Source: Strigamia acuminata (Eukaryota; Arthropoda; Chilopoda; Geophilomorpha; Linotaeniidae). From it: 64,000 nucleotides of DNA. The first letter of the stretch is position 1; every line of letters starts with the position of its first letter. This document shows, one piece after another, positions 54,801 through 63,735 of the stretch. Made by a program: the position numbers and the translations under genes. The stretch is from positions 13,571,060-13,635,059 of the forward strand of contig OX442314.1 in the NCBI GenBank assembly GCA_949358305.1, given 5' to 3'. The notes beneath the pieces are model-generated. The model was not told the DNA's origin and made no database searches. It saw only the letters and a program-made list of their open reading frames with translations.

Positions 54801-56118
54801 CTCGAAAAAAAAAAGATTGGAAACAAAAAGGAAAAAGAAAGAGAAAAAGATTAATAACAATAGTTTTGTGCATTAAAACTAAAAGCAAAAATAAATATTT
54901 CTTAAAAATCGCAAAGGTGAAAAATGTGACAAATAGATTTATAGGCAAATGCAGCGAGTGTATTCACTCGCCAATTTTGTCGGCATCTGGAGAGTGTCAG
55001 AGGAAACTTTTATTGAAACCCATTCATTTTCCAGGTGATCGTGTACGGTAGAGGCCAGCACGTGGGTCTGTGCAAAGTGGCCGACGCCTTCCTCTGGCAA
55101 ATGGTACATTCCACAGTTCACGCATCACGTGTTACCACATTTTAATTCTTTCTAATTTCGCCAAATAGAGGTCTTCTGCATCTGTCACAACGTGCAACGC
55201 GGTTTATTCTTTACAACGCACCAACGACACCTTGCTCGTGCCTCGTGGAACAAGGTGATAAATTCGCCTCTATACGAGATTCCTTTCCCAATCTCCCCCT
55301 CGTTTCCACCCCAGTTCCGCGTCAGAAAATAGCAGCAAGGACGTCTTGTAGACGCGAGATTGTCACTCACTCGCCTACTTTTCGCGTCGTCTCCAACTTC
55401 TCGCTTTCCAATTTCTCCCACAGGAGAAATGGACGCTCGATATCTAGCTGGCTTCTACTTTGGCGTGGTCGAACGGCGTCGTGCCTTGGTCCGATGCCCA
55501 CCTGTGACAAAGATGAATGGCTCATAAATGGCCAGCCTTGTCTAGCGTGGCCGATGCTCCATAATCAAAAAGACTCACGAAGAAGGCGCCGCTTGATTGG
55601 ACGAGGGAGTCTACGAACGCCTTCCACTTCAAGTCACGTGCGCGCTAAAATTTACAACCCGTTCCCCGCCTGACCCAAAAAAAAGAAAAAGTAAAGATAA
55701 AAAAAGTAAAAAAAAAAGAAAAAAAAGAAAGAAAGAAGGAAGGAAAAAAAAGAAAAAAGCTTTCGTTTTTCTTCCCTCGAAAGATGGAGGGAGTCATTCG
55801 TTTGGACGCTACTGGTACCATTTTTTCCCCTTCTCCCGTTTCCTTTCTTTTTTCACATCGAAACCAACTCCTCAGTCAATGCCAGACAATAAAAAAAATG
55901 AAAACGATTTCACTCAATATTTTGAATTTCTTTTATTGGTCACAGCCAAATCTGAAAAGCACTCTGTTGCCAAAGGAAAATGATCCTATTTCGAATCCAT
56001 TTTCAATATCCAATTTCTGTTTATATTTTGTAGGTACACTATAAACGCATCGGATTCTTCTTTTACTATGGTCGTCACAATGGATCCGAGCAACAAACCG
56101 AGAACCAAAAGCCAATAA
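51853..56118 (+). CDS. HAAO: 3-hydroxyanthranilate 3,4-dioxygenase, nine exons, complete
   Basis: Cytosolic non-heme Fe(II) cupin enzyme that opens the ring of 3-hydroxyanthranilate with O2, giving the precursor of quinolinate and NAD in the kynurenine pathway. I followed exons 51853-51926, 51996-52074, 52149-52232, 52963-53069, 53151-53284, 54565-54713, 55035-55103, 55169-55254 and 56034-56118. All introns are GT-AG and phases agree throughout (2,0,0,2,1,0,0,2). The product is 288 residues; human HAAO has 286. Seen directly: [10 protein letters not shown] near the N-terminus, [16 protein letters not shown] (residues 36-51), [12 protein letters not shown] (82-93) and [20 protein letters not shown] before the linker. 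H45, E51 and H89 align with the iron ligands; R41, R93 and E103 lie at substrate-binding positions. The ATG at 51853 is chosen because it gives the family N-terminus. The last exon ends [12 protein letters not shown], like the family C-terminus. An AATAAA overlaps the stop codon and an LTR element begins 50 bp further on. The identification is very secure; the exact splice sites are inferred. Confidence 0.95.
53078..53093. repeat. (TA)n microsatellite in HAAO intron 4
   Basis: TATATATATATATATA, just inside the 81-bp intron 4. Confidence 0.85.
53357..53374 (-). promoter_or_regulatory. CTCF-like motif in HAAO intron 5
   Basis: TGCTGCCCTCTTGTGACC; complement reads CACAAGAGGGCAGCA, close to the vertebrate CTCF consensus. 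Confidence 0.4.
55676..55766. repeat. A/G-only purine tract in HAAO intron 8
   Basis: About 90 bp made almost wholly of A and G (AAAGAAAAAG-like), giving strong strand asymmetry inside the last intron. The rest of this intron (55255-55660) is unusually GC-rich. Confidence 0.8.
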
Positions 56119-56119
56119 A
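56114..56119 (+). terminator. Poly(A) signal overlapping the HAAO stop codon
   Basis: AATAAA spans the last sense codon and TAA stop of HAAO. Use would give a transcript with a very short 3' UTR. The LTR supplies another AATAAA at 56252. The likely original signals are 2.6 kb away at 58850 and 58860. Confidence 0.4.
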
Positions 56120-56167
56120 AAATGAGTAATCCAATATAATACGCTATTCTTTATTCAAAGTTATAGC

Positions 56168-56352
56168 TGGAGTATTTGGCACTCCATTTTCTTTCATTGT
56201 TAATTAGCGACGCTGCTTTTGTGCAGCGCCACCTGTGTATTTAGACAATTGAATAAACACTTATGCAAATATTTCCGTACGTGTCTGGCTCCATCCAACG
56301 ATATCCAGCCACATCCATTGCAATCCATTCAAATCAAGCGCACGAAACATCA
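56168..56352 (+). repeat. 5' LTR
   Basis: About 185 bp, TG...CA, matching the 3' LTR over its whole length with scattered substitutions and a 10-12-bp deletion (near the CCGTACGTG segment). It carries an AATAAA at 56252-56257, 134 bp after the HAAO stop codon, which may serve as a poly(A) signal for that gene, and the segment GCAGCGCCACCTGTG (CTCF-like). Confidence 0.92.
56223..56237 (-). promoter_or_regulatory. CTCF-like motif in the 5' LTR
   Basis: GCAGCGCCACCTGTG; complement CACAGGTGGCGCTGC contains AGGTGGCGCTG, the core shared by insect and vertebrate CTCF sites. The 3' LTR has the same site with one change (58669-58683). Confidence 0.45.
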
Positions 56353-56372
56353 ATTGGCAACGAGATGCAGTA
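56353..56372 (+). other. Primer-binding-like site of the LTR element
   Basis: The interior begins ATTGGCAACGAGATGC right after the 5' LTR end. This is the expected place for a tRNA-primer complementary site (TGG... start). Which tRNA is not determined. Confidence 0.5.
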
Positions 56373-56434
56373 CGAATCCATTCTACTTTTCAAATCCAGT
56401 AGCTTTTTTGTATTTTTTGACAACTTCCGACCTC

Positions 56435-56546
56435 CGACCACGCAGTACACCGACCACGCAGTACACCGACCACGCAGTACACCAACCACGCAGTACACCG
56501 ACCACGGTATACACCGACCACGCTGTACACCGACCACGCTGTCCAC
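56435..56546 (+). repeat. 16-bp tandem repeat, seven units
   Basis: Seven head-to-tail units of CGACCACGCAGTACAC, the last ones varying to GGTATACAC and GCTGTACAC. Sixteen is not a multiple of three and no unit makes a stop, so the array is open in all three plus-strand frames. It lies where the gag N-terminal part should be. Confidence 0.95.
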
Positions 56547-56925
56547 TCCATTCCAGTTAGCCGTCACAGACTTCGCAGCTGCGCTTCAGGCTTTAACAAA
56601 ATACTGTGAACTAGGTCACCTGCTTAACAATGAATTGCGCAACCAGTTCATCTGGGGCTTGCAGATGAAGCACGTGCAAAACACACTCATCATTCAACGA
56701 AACGTTTGAAATGGCGTTGGATGCTACGACAACTGCAGAATTAGCCTATTCCGATGTCTCCAGTTTTGAGGACCCTCCTGCGGCAATCCACAAGGTTCAG
56801 AACGCTGGATACCAGCGACATAACAACCACCGCAGCCCCAATGCAGAAAACAACACTTCTAATCATTCTTTTGAGGAGCAGTCGCGACCGGTAGATCCAG
56901 CCAGCCTCCAACTTCAACCAAATGA
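56547..56925 (+). pseudogene. gag capsid fragment of the LTR retrotransposon, frameshifted
   Basis: Retrotransposon Gag (Ty3/gypsy capsid C-terminal) similarity is seen in LTKYCELGHLLNNELRNQ then FIWGLQMKHVQNTLI. About 56,700 the frame shifts: one frame reaches TGA at 56707-56709, while the continuation (ALDATTTAELAYSD) is in another frame. The N-terminal gag part is missing or replaced by a 16-bp tandem repeat. The fragment is cut off at 56,925 by a nested insertion. It would have packaged element RNA; it is broken now. Confidence 0.8.
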
Positions 56926-57990
56926 TGTGTAGTAACTTCAGAATTACTACTAGTAAAGGAATATCCTTTTAAGTGTATTTTGTAAATAAATAGTTTTGGA
57001 TTAAAAGGGTTACATTAATCTCAGGAAATATACAGGACGTAGCCCCTATGCGCGCGGAATTTAGTTGACAAGAAGTGCTATTTCCTGTTAGCATGAGGAG
57101 AATCCTCAATCTGAAACCACAAATTGAATATGAAACAACTCTGAAAAGCCACTCTTGAAAATACCATAGTTCTTGATTGATTTAGAGAATTCTCCATTTG
57201 AGTTATTGGACTCCTAGCTTGGAATAATGAGTCTGTTATTCTAAGCCACATTTGGTATTGTCTTTACCACAAAAGATATAATGTGTGAGAAGAAAATAGT
57301 CAGTGTCTACGCTTTAAAAGACATGTATGTATTTATTTGTAACGGCGACCCATCTATGGACAGAGGGCCGCTGCTTCAAAAGACAGAGGGATTCCAAGTC
57401 CGTTGCCGACGTTGACGCTCACCCGCTGTTGCAACCACGAGCGGAACAGTGAGTGTGAATTCCACCGTTGCCGAAGAAAATTGGAAATTTGTTCATGGGA
57501 ATTCCCGTATTCAGATATCAGAGAATCCGGTTTACTTTTTGTACCAATCCCGATGAGTGAAGAGATTCAACTTGAATCTACTCCCGAGTCAACTGTTGAG
57601 TCACGAGTTGAATCACGAGTTGAGGTCCACGTACGTTTTGACATCGACACGAATCCGCCGACGAGAGTTCAGTTGGATCGAGTCGCGGCCATCCGTCAGT
57701 TCCGGATCAAAGCCATCATCTTTATTTCTATCGTTTTATTTCTTCTTTCCGTATTCGTTATTTTTACATGTATATTATATCAGGAATACTTGTAGTTTGT
57801 GTATTTTGAAGTCGAGTAGAATAGACTCGCATTGTTCAACTTCTGGTATCAAGAAGTTCTTATTTTATTTTGTATTCCATCTTTGTAAATTGTCTCGAGT
57901 TAAAAGTAATTTAAAAGTAATTAAAAATAATTAAAAGTAAGATTGTTTTCATAAGCAACCTCGCAATATTTGTTTTATTTAATACTGCAA
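56926..57990. mobile_element. Nested 1,065-bp insertion, probably a solo LTR or non-autonomous element
   Basis: Bounded by AAATGA at 56920-56925 and 57991-57996; the host gag frame runs on correctly across the site if the insert and one repeat are discounted. The insert begins TGTGTAGTAACTTC and ends AATACTGCAA, close to the TG...CA form of an LTR, and holds an AATAAA at about 56987. No second copy of its ends is visible in the window. A solo LTR is the simplest reading. It contains an open frame for a membrane peptide (57553-57795), which is unusual for an LTR. Confidence 0.75.
57553..57795 (+). CDS. Small open frame, predicted tail-anchored single-pass membrane peptide
   Basis: Eighty residues from ATG at 57553 to TAG at 57793; the frame is already open from 57343 without an ATG. 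Residues near 13-25 are an acidic-basic repeat (ESTVESRVESRVEV). A basic patch (RQFRIK) precedes a single strong hydrophobic helix (AIIFISIVLFLLSVFVIFTC), followed by a five-residue tail. It lies wholly inside the nested insertion. It may be the degenerate end of an element-encoded membrane protein or a chance frame. No family recognised. Confidence 0.35.
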   Translation: MSEEIQLESTPESTVESRVESRVEVHVRFDIDTNPPTRVQLDRVAAIRQFRIKAIIFISIVLFLLSVFVIFTCILYQEYL

Positions 57991-57996
57991 AAATGA

Positions 57997-58207
57997 GATC
58001 GCGACAGATGGTTGTGGGAAGTGCTTCTTGTGTGGCTCTACGGACCATCGTCGACACAAATGCAAGTTTCGTAAAACCAGGACTCATGCATGCGGCAAGG
58101 TAGACCACATCCAATCTGCCTGCTGGTCTGCTGCCACGCTGTCCGTTGCTATGTCGACCTCCGTTAATACCGTGTTCGCTCAAGCATGCGTCTTAGATTT
58201 TTACTAG
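57997..58207 (+). pseudogene. gag nucleocapsid (zinc knuckle) fragment
   Basis: Continues the same gag after the nested insertion, in the frame left at 56,925. A complete CCHC knuckle CFLCGSTDHRRHKC (58022-58063) is followed by a degenerate second one (HACGKVDHIQSAC) lacking its first cysteine. The frame ends at TAG 58205-58207. Two knuckles in this arrangement are usual in arthropod gypsy-like gag. Confidence 0.85.
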
Positions 58208-58276
58208 CTGCTTCAAGCTTCCTTGGGGGGAGGGGAGAGTTGTATCAACTCTTAGTTGTAATTTTGATTTAAATAA

Positions 58277-58373
58277 TTCAATGTCCAATGCGATTTGTAC
58301 TAATTCATATTTCAATGTCCAATGCGATTTATCCTAATTCATATTTCAATGTCCAATGCAATTTAGTTCAATT
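58277..58373 (+). repeat. 34-bp tandem repeat, about 2.9 copies
   Basis: Units begin TTCAATGTCCAATGCGATTT at 58277, 58311 and 58345. They lie between the gag remnant and the 3' LTR of the retrotransposon, in AT-rich non-coding DNA. Confidence 0.9.
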
Positions 58374-58408
58374 AGAATGTGTGATCCCATGCCAATCCAG
58401 TGTATAAC

Positions 58409-58460
58409 TTCATTCAAGTTTCAAGTGTTACAATTTCATTCAAGTTTCAAGTGTATTACA
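58409..58460 (+). repeat. 26-bp direct repeat, two copies
   Basis: TTCATTCAAGTTTCAAGTGT occurs twice, offset by 26 bp, next to the 34-bp array inside the retrotransposon. Confidence 0.85.
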
Positions 58461-58613
58461 AATTCGTGCAACCTTTGCACAATTATTTCAAATGCTTTCA
58501 ATTCCAATTCAATTTCTAATTCCATTCTAATGTTTTGTGTTACACGGTAAGTTTAATGTTTGTTACAAATGTATTAATTGCTCTCCTTGATTGTTTTGCA
58601 TTTGAGGGGATGC

Positions 58614-58810
58614 TGGAGTGTTTGGCACTCCCTTTTCTTTCATTGATAATTTGTGACACTGCCCTTGTGCAGTGCCACCTGTGTATTTCGACAATTGAAT
58701 AAACACTTTTGCAAATATTCTCGTACGCGATGCCTCGTGTCTGGCTCCATCCAACGATGTCCAGCCACATCCATTGCAATCCATTCAAATCAAGCGCACG
58801 AAACACATCA
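58614..58810 (+). repeat. 3' LTR
   Basis: About 197 bp, TGGAGT...ACATCA, preceded by the purine tract GAGGGGATGC and followed by target duplication ATAGC. Same AATAAA and CTCF-like segment (GCAGTGCCACCTGTG) as the 5' copy. Confidence 0.92.
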
Positions 58811-58849
58811 ATAGCCTTAATTATTTTGTCAGAATTTACTACCAAAAGT

Positions 58850-58865
58850 AATAAACAAAAATAAA
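58850..58865 (+). terminator. Displaced poly(A) signals, probable original HAAO 3' UTR
   Basis: Two AATAAA hexamers (58850-58855, 58860-58865) lie 35-50 bp after the retrotransposon's 3' target duplication. Discounting the insertion they would be about 80-90 bp from the HAAO stop codon. Confidence 0.5.
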
Positions 58866-60430
58866 AAGTAATTATTACTTACGGTATTTAATTTCTTTAG
58901 AATAAAAAAATATGTATTAAAATTGGAAATTGAGAAGAAACAAACTTCTTGACAACATTGGAATATAAGGAATATTTATCTGACATTTCATTTCTACGAA
59001 CAGTGGACGGATAGAAACGAGGATTGACGTTTATCCGTTTTATTGCCGGGTTCTTAATTCCGGTGGGAATTCGATGGAGTGGTCGTCTCGCTGTGCCCAA
59101 CTCAGATGCTCGTACCCGAGTTATACGGTCCAAGGAATTATTTATTAATTGGAATCACACGACTATTGGGAAAGGAGATTTTCTCGCACGAACTGTCCAT
59201 CATCAAACTTTCATTGTCCAGCAATTCACTGCTCCTCGCTCCCAATACATTTTAATTTCTGAGTACGAGCGAGCAAAAGATGAGAGAAACGAGGATGAGG
59301 AGGGCAAAGCGACTGATGGTTAGTGCGTGACCCGGCCTCACAATCCTTCGTGCACGGCTATAACTGCACAGAACCGAAACTCGTTGGCATGCCAACCATA
59401 TTCTCTGCTTTCGACGCCAAGTGGACACCAGAAACTCAACGAATGAAGGAAAAGCGCTTCTCCTGCCAACTTAAATTTCTTTTTTAATAACCGAGATACG
59501 ATAAAAATTAAAATTAAAAGAAAGTGAAAAATCAATCAATTCAAATCAATTTTCACAGCATTCTTTTGTCTCTCTCTGATCGTATTCGGGAGACAACTGC
59601 ATTTTCTCTAATTAAATTTCTCTCCAATCAACCAGCCACTCATGTTCGGCTCCCCACATCGGCACGTGCTGTGCATCGCGCTAAGAAACGAGACAAGTTT
59701 ATTCACCAGATACGATTTTTCATTACTTTCTTTTACAAGAAAAAGAATAAAAAAAATGCCTCAAACTGTTTCACTCTTACAATACAAATAAGTTGGAAAT
59801 GATCAATTGAAAAAATACCAACTTATGCACGAACCCAATATACTCGACTCTTTTTCTGGTCTGGATAATTTAACGAATCTCACAAAAGAACATCGGCGCC
59901 GATAATTATAATTAATGGATAGAACGGGCCCAGGCAGATTGAGGTAGGGTGGAAGAAGGGTGGCGGAGGCGAAAAGAAGAAGCCTCTCGGGTCTGTCATT
60001 AATAATATACTGCACCCTGATTTCCCGAGGAAGATAATTTGTTTCGTTGTCACTAGTCTCTCCTTCAGCAACCCCTCGAGGCATCTCAAATAACCAAAAA
60101 TTCCAACCAGGTGCGATGGAAGGAGAACAATAAAATAAGGAATGTGTACAATACAAATCAAGTTCATAATTAACTATACAATACGTGAATTCAAAGCTTA
60201 AATATCAACAGATTGTTGTTGTTTCATTTAAACCAGCTATAGAAAGTCCATTGACTGGGTCTACAATGTCGTAAATCTTAATAAAATCTGTCCCTCTCAT
60301 TCCCTCGGATTTGGGGGGTAGTAGCTAATAGATTTTGCTCAGGACAACGTCAACTGAGGGGAGCAATAGGTAATTGGGAAATACGAGCAAAATTCCCAAC
60401 GCCCTTTTCCCCCAACTCGTTCATAATGGC

Positions 60431-60493
60431 TGAGAGAGAATAGAAGAGAAAGAGAATGAGAATAAAAGAGAGAAAGAGAGAGAGAGCAAGAGC
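60431..60493. repeat. GA-rich low-complexity tract
   Basis: GAGA-rich purine stretch of about 60 bp, including several tandem GAs. GAGA-factor sites are an option in arthropods, but this may be simple repeat. Confidence 0.7.
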
Positions 60494-63400
60494 AACATTT
60501 AGAATTTGACTTGCAGCTCGGCTCGAGTTGTTTTCTGTTTATCGCAAAGTGCATGAACCGGTTAGAAAAAATAGACGCGCAACACAATTTTGACTCGGTG
60601 TTAATCAACGCATGGAACTAATCTCATTAAAGCCTTCACCGAGAACACTCCCCTCTGACACACAACACGTGTACGGCGTGTACGGAGGGGAAACTGCTAA
60701 AACTATCAGGAGGAGCTTTTTATATTTTTCTTCTCTTTTTTCTTTTGTGCTTAAAAAAGAGAAAAAAAATCTCATTGCATTAGGTTTTGAAGAAAATATG
60801 ATTCTTGTTTTTAATACGTGTCTGTTTTTACTACCGTCGATGTTAACAACTTCATTATTTTGTCTCTCTTTTTTTTGGCTCATGGCTATGAATTGTGAGA
60901 ATAGCATTTATCCTTATCACCAATTCCTCTTTTTATAGCTTCTCATTATCCTTCGGGTGTTTTATCTGGAATCCAGATAAGAAACACGACGAGACAGAAA
61001 AGGACTATTAATACAATCCACCTCGTAATTTTCTCAGTGACCAGAAAGCACAGTCAGAGGGAGACCACTCGTGATTTGGGGGCGCCCTCGTTTAGCTGCT
61101 GGAAGAAATTAACACATCTAATGATGATGAAGGAAACGGCACCCGAAATAGAAAGCCAAGCATGGATGAAAGAGGGAAATTGGCAGGGGTAGTCGGAGGG
61201 CGCAGAAAGAGCAGCAGAGTTCCCCATGGCCTTCGAGGCTTGCTTAGACTTGAACGCAATTAGACTGCTGCACTACTATAGAAAGAGGTTGCCAAGAGAC
61301 TGCGTGGCGAGAGGGTAATCTGGATCCAGATAAATTTACTTTAATCGCATTAGACGGAGCGCTTAACAAGGAAACTCTTATCGGCCTACAGTCACGCTTT
61401 GAATAAAAAGAAAGAGCAAACAACAAACTTATTGGAATTATGGAGAAGACGAATCGTTAACTTGCTTCTTTTCTCTCGTCTCGTTGCAAATTGCATCGAT
61501 GTCAGGTGAAGAAGAGGCACTGTATAAACGGAGAATTATATTCTTATCCTGCTCGTGATGCTTTTGATCCGGAAAAAGATGAACGTGGTCAAACCAATCC
61601 CCGGTTGTTGTTTCATGGATCATCAGCTCCGTGATGAAGGAAAACCCCGGTCTTAGCCTCTTTATCCCCAGGATAATATTGGCTCAATTGATTTCTAATC
61701 TAGAAAATGTGATGCCTTGCACAGAACATTGAAATACCTGTCTTGAGTGTAGTAAATATATTATGATACGTTTATTTAACTTTTAAATTTTAACTCGGCA
61801 AAACATAGTTAAATATGCACGGATCGCCGGTGATAAAATGTCAACCTTGACTTTTTAGGTCTGTGTCTCATTCTATCAACGTTCGCGACATCTTCTGTAT
61901 TAAGATGCTATAAAATTAATTTGTTCTCGTAGTTTTATGTAAAATTCTTCGTGTTTCCTAGGAAATTTTTCCCACTTTGTTATAGCAGTTTAAAAAAAAA
62001 CAGAGCAAAAGAGTTTATGTATTTATTCTATTCTTTTTTTATTTTTTGTACTCGTTGGCTTTTACGATTTAAGACCGAGCCACAACGTTCTATCAGACAC
62101 AACATTTTTCGCTTTCTGCTAATGGAATGGGTGAAAACGCATGTGAGAGAAGATGAGTAGAAGGAGAAGACGCCTTAACTCGCTCGCTCTAGCGTCTCGC
62201 GTTTCATCAGAGTGGCTCTCAATGGGAAAAAGGAATATTCGCAAAACAAAAGCAATAAAAAAACGCGAGCGCCACCGACCGACAAAGCAAAATTGCCTCG
62301 AACGTTCACAAAACTGCTTCACCATCTGACAGTAGACATCAGAGATTCTTTTGGTGGCGTTTCTGCAGGACGCCCGAGCGCGACAACCAAAAAAGCTGAA
62401 AATATGCCCTCAAAACACACTTTAATAAAAATATACATAAACCGGTATGTACCAAATAAATAAATAACATTTTTGCCAATTTTCCATTTTTAAGGATGCT
62501 TTAAAGATGCTTTTATGACTGATTCTGTAAAAGAAAAATCTGGACAGAATTAAGTGTCATCACCTGATGTAATACTAGTATACTAGTTTGTTTTATCTGT
62601 ATTCATAAAATTCTTATTATTATGCGTATAAGAACAATAAATTTTCAAACTTATTCATTTATAAAATTATTTTACGCAGTATTTCATCATAAATTTTGTA
62701 CTAAAATAAATTCCCAGACCGGCAAGCAAACACCAATTATTTATTTCCATTACTAGTAAGATTTGATCTGATCTGGCAAAGCATGAAAATGAAATATGGA
62801 GATAGTGATACAAATCTTTACTGGAAGCATGCATTCGAACAGACAACGACGCTTTAACAAACAATCGTGTACAGCTTTGCTGGAATTGTTTGTTCCCAAT
62901 TAGAAGTGATTCTTTTGGAGTTTGGACACTTCTTAAAACAGTGATTCCAAAAGGATCTATGCATCGATTGACCGCTCTGAAAAAGCAGCTTAAGATGCCA
63001 AGTTCGATCGCTTTGCGCTTTGGCGTTTTCTTCTCAGTAGGCAAGTTGTGCTGGGATTGGAAAGGAAAAAAAGAGTTAGCCACAGAGAAAAAGAAATAGG
63101 TTGCATTATGTGAATGACAGGCTAGTGCACAGCAAGTGACAACAAAGAGCCTTTAGGTACATGTTTAAACTCTATGCGGGGCTGCAATGCTCTCACTTTA
63201 ATCCTACAAACTCGGAAAAATAAATGAGCACCCAAAGAACACGTTTCTAAAATACACTTTCTGAAGTAAGTAGTGTGCAATTCACTTTAAAAGTTTAATT
63301 GATATTTATACAAACTAAGAAATGTGTGTGGTAGGTACTAGTTTGGTTAAAAGAAGATGAAAATTCTTCCTATTGATATTCAACGCATACGCACAACAGC

Positions 63401-63684
63401 AAAGGAGCAGAATCCACTAATGAACCAATTGCGAATACGTCACGGCCACGTGCGTTTTCCAATTCAATTACATCAATTAGCTCCACCTCAGATGCAATGC
63501 AGAGCGGCTTTATCGAGAACTTTTTTTTTTATTCATCTCATTCCGACATCAACTCAAAATTCATCAAATTTAAGCAAATGCAAGCTGGGCGATCAAACCA
63601 AAAGCAATGACGCGCTGCAACAGAACTTTGTAATGAATATTGAAATATCGAGAATCTGATCTTTATCATCAACTAATTAATCAA

Positions 63685-63735
63685 CAAAAAAAAAATAAAT
63701 AAATAAATAAATAAATAAATAAAAAAATAAAAATA
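63685..63735. repeat. (AAAT)n microsatellite
   Basis: Eight or so AAAT units after a poly(A) run. Confidence 0.9.

Larger units (their letters stand above)
56168..58810 (+). mobile_element. LTR retrotransposon, gag-only, no pol
   Basis: Complete element ends are visible: a 5-bp target duplication ATAGC at 56163-56167 and 58811-58815, LTRs starting TGGAGT and ending CA, a TTGGCAACGAG primer-binding-like site just after the 5' LTR, and a purine tract GAGGGGA just before the 3' LTR. The interior keeps a piece of Ty3/gypsy-type gag capsid and one intact CCHC knuckle but no protease, reverse transcriptase or integrase. It is interrupted by a nested 1,065-bp insertion. Without that, the element would be about 1.6 kb. 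The LTRs differ at roughly 15 sites plus a short indel, so the insertion is not recent. It lies in the 3' flank of HAAO, same strand. Confidence 0.9.

Noticed and set aside
55245-55983. 142- and 128-codon frames in HAAO intron 8
   Set aside because: The correct HAAO reading joins 55254 to 56034; these frames are in GC-rich and purine-rich intron sequence.
56219-56709. 148-codon frame as an intact host gene
   Set aside because: It starts inside the LTR, crosses a 16-bp tandem repeat and enters gag; it is retrotransposon sequence.
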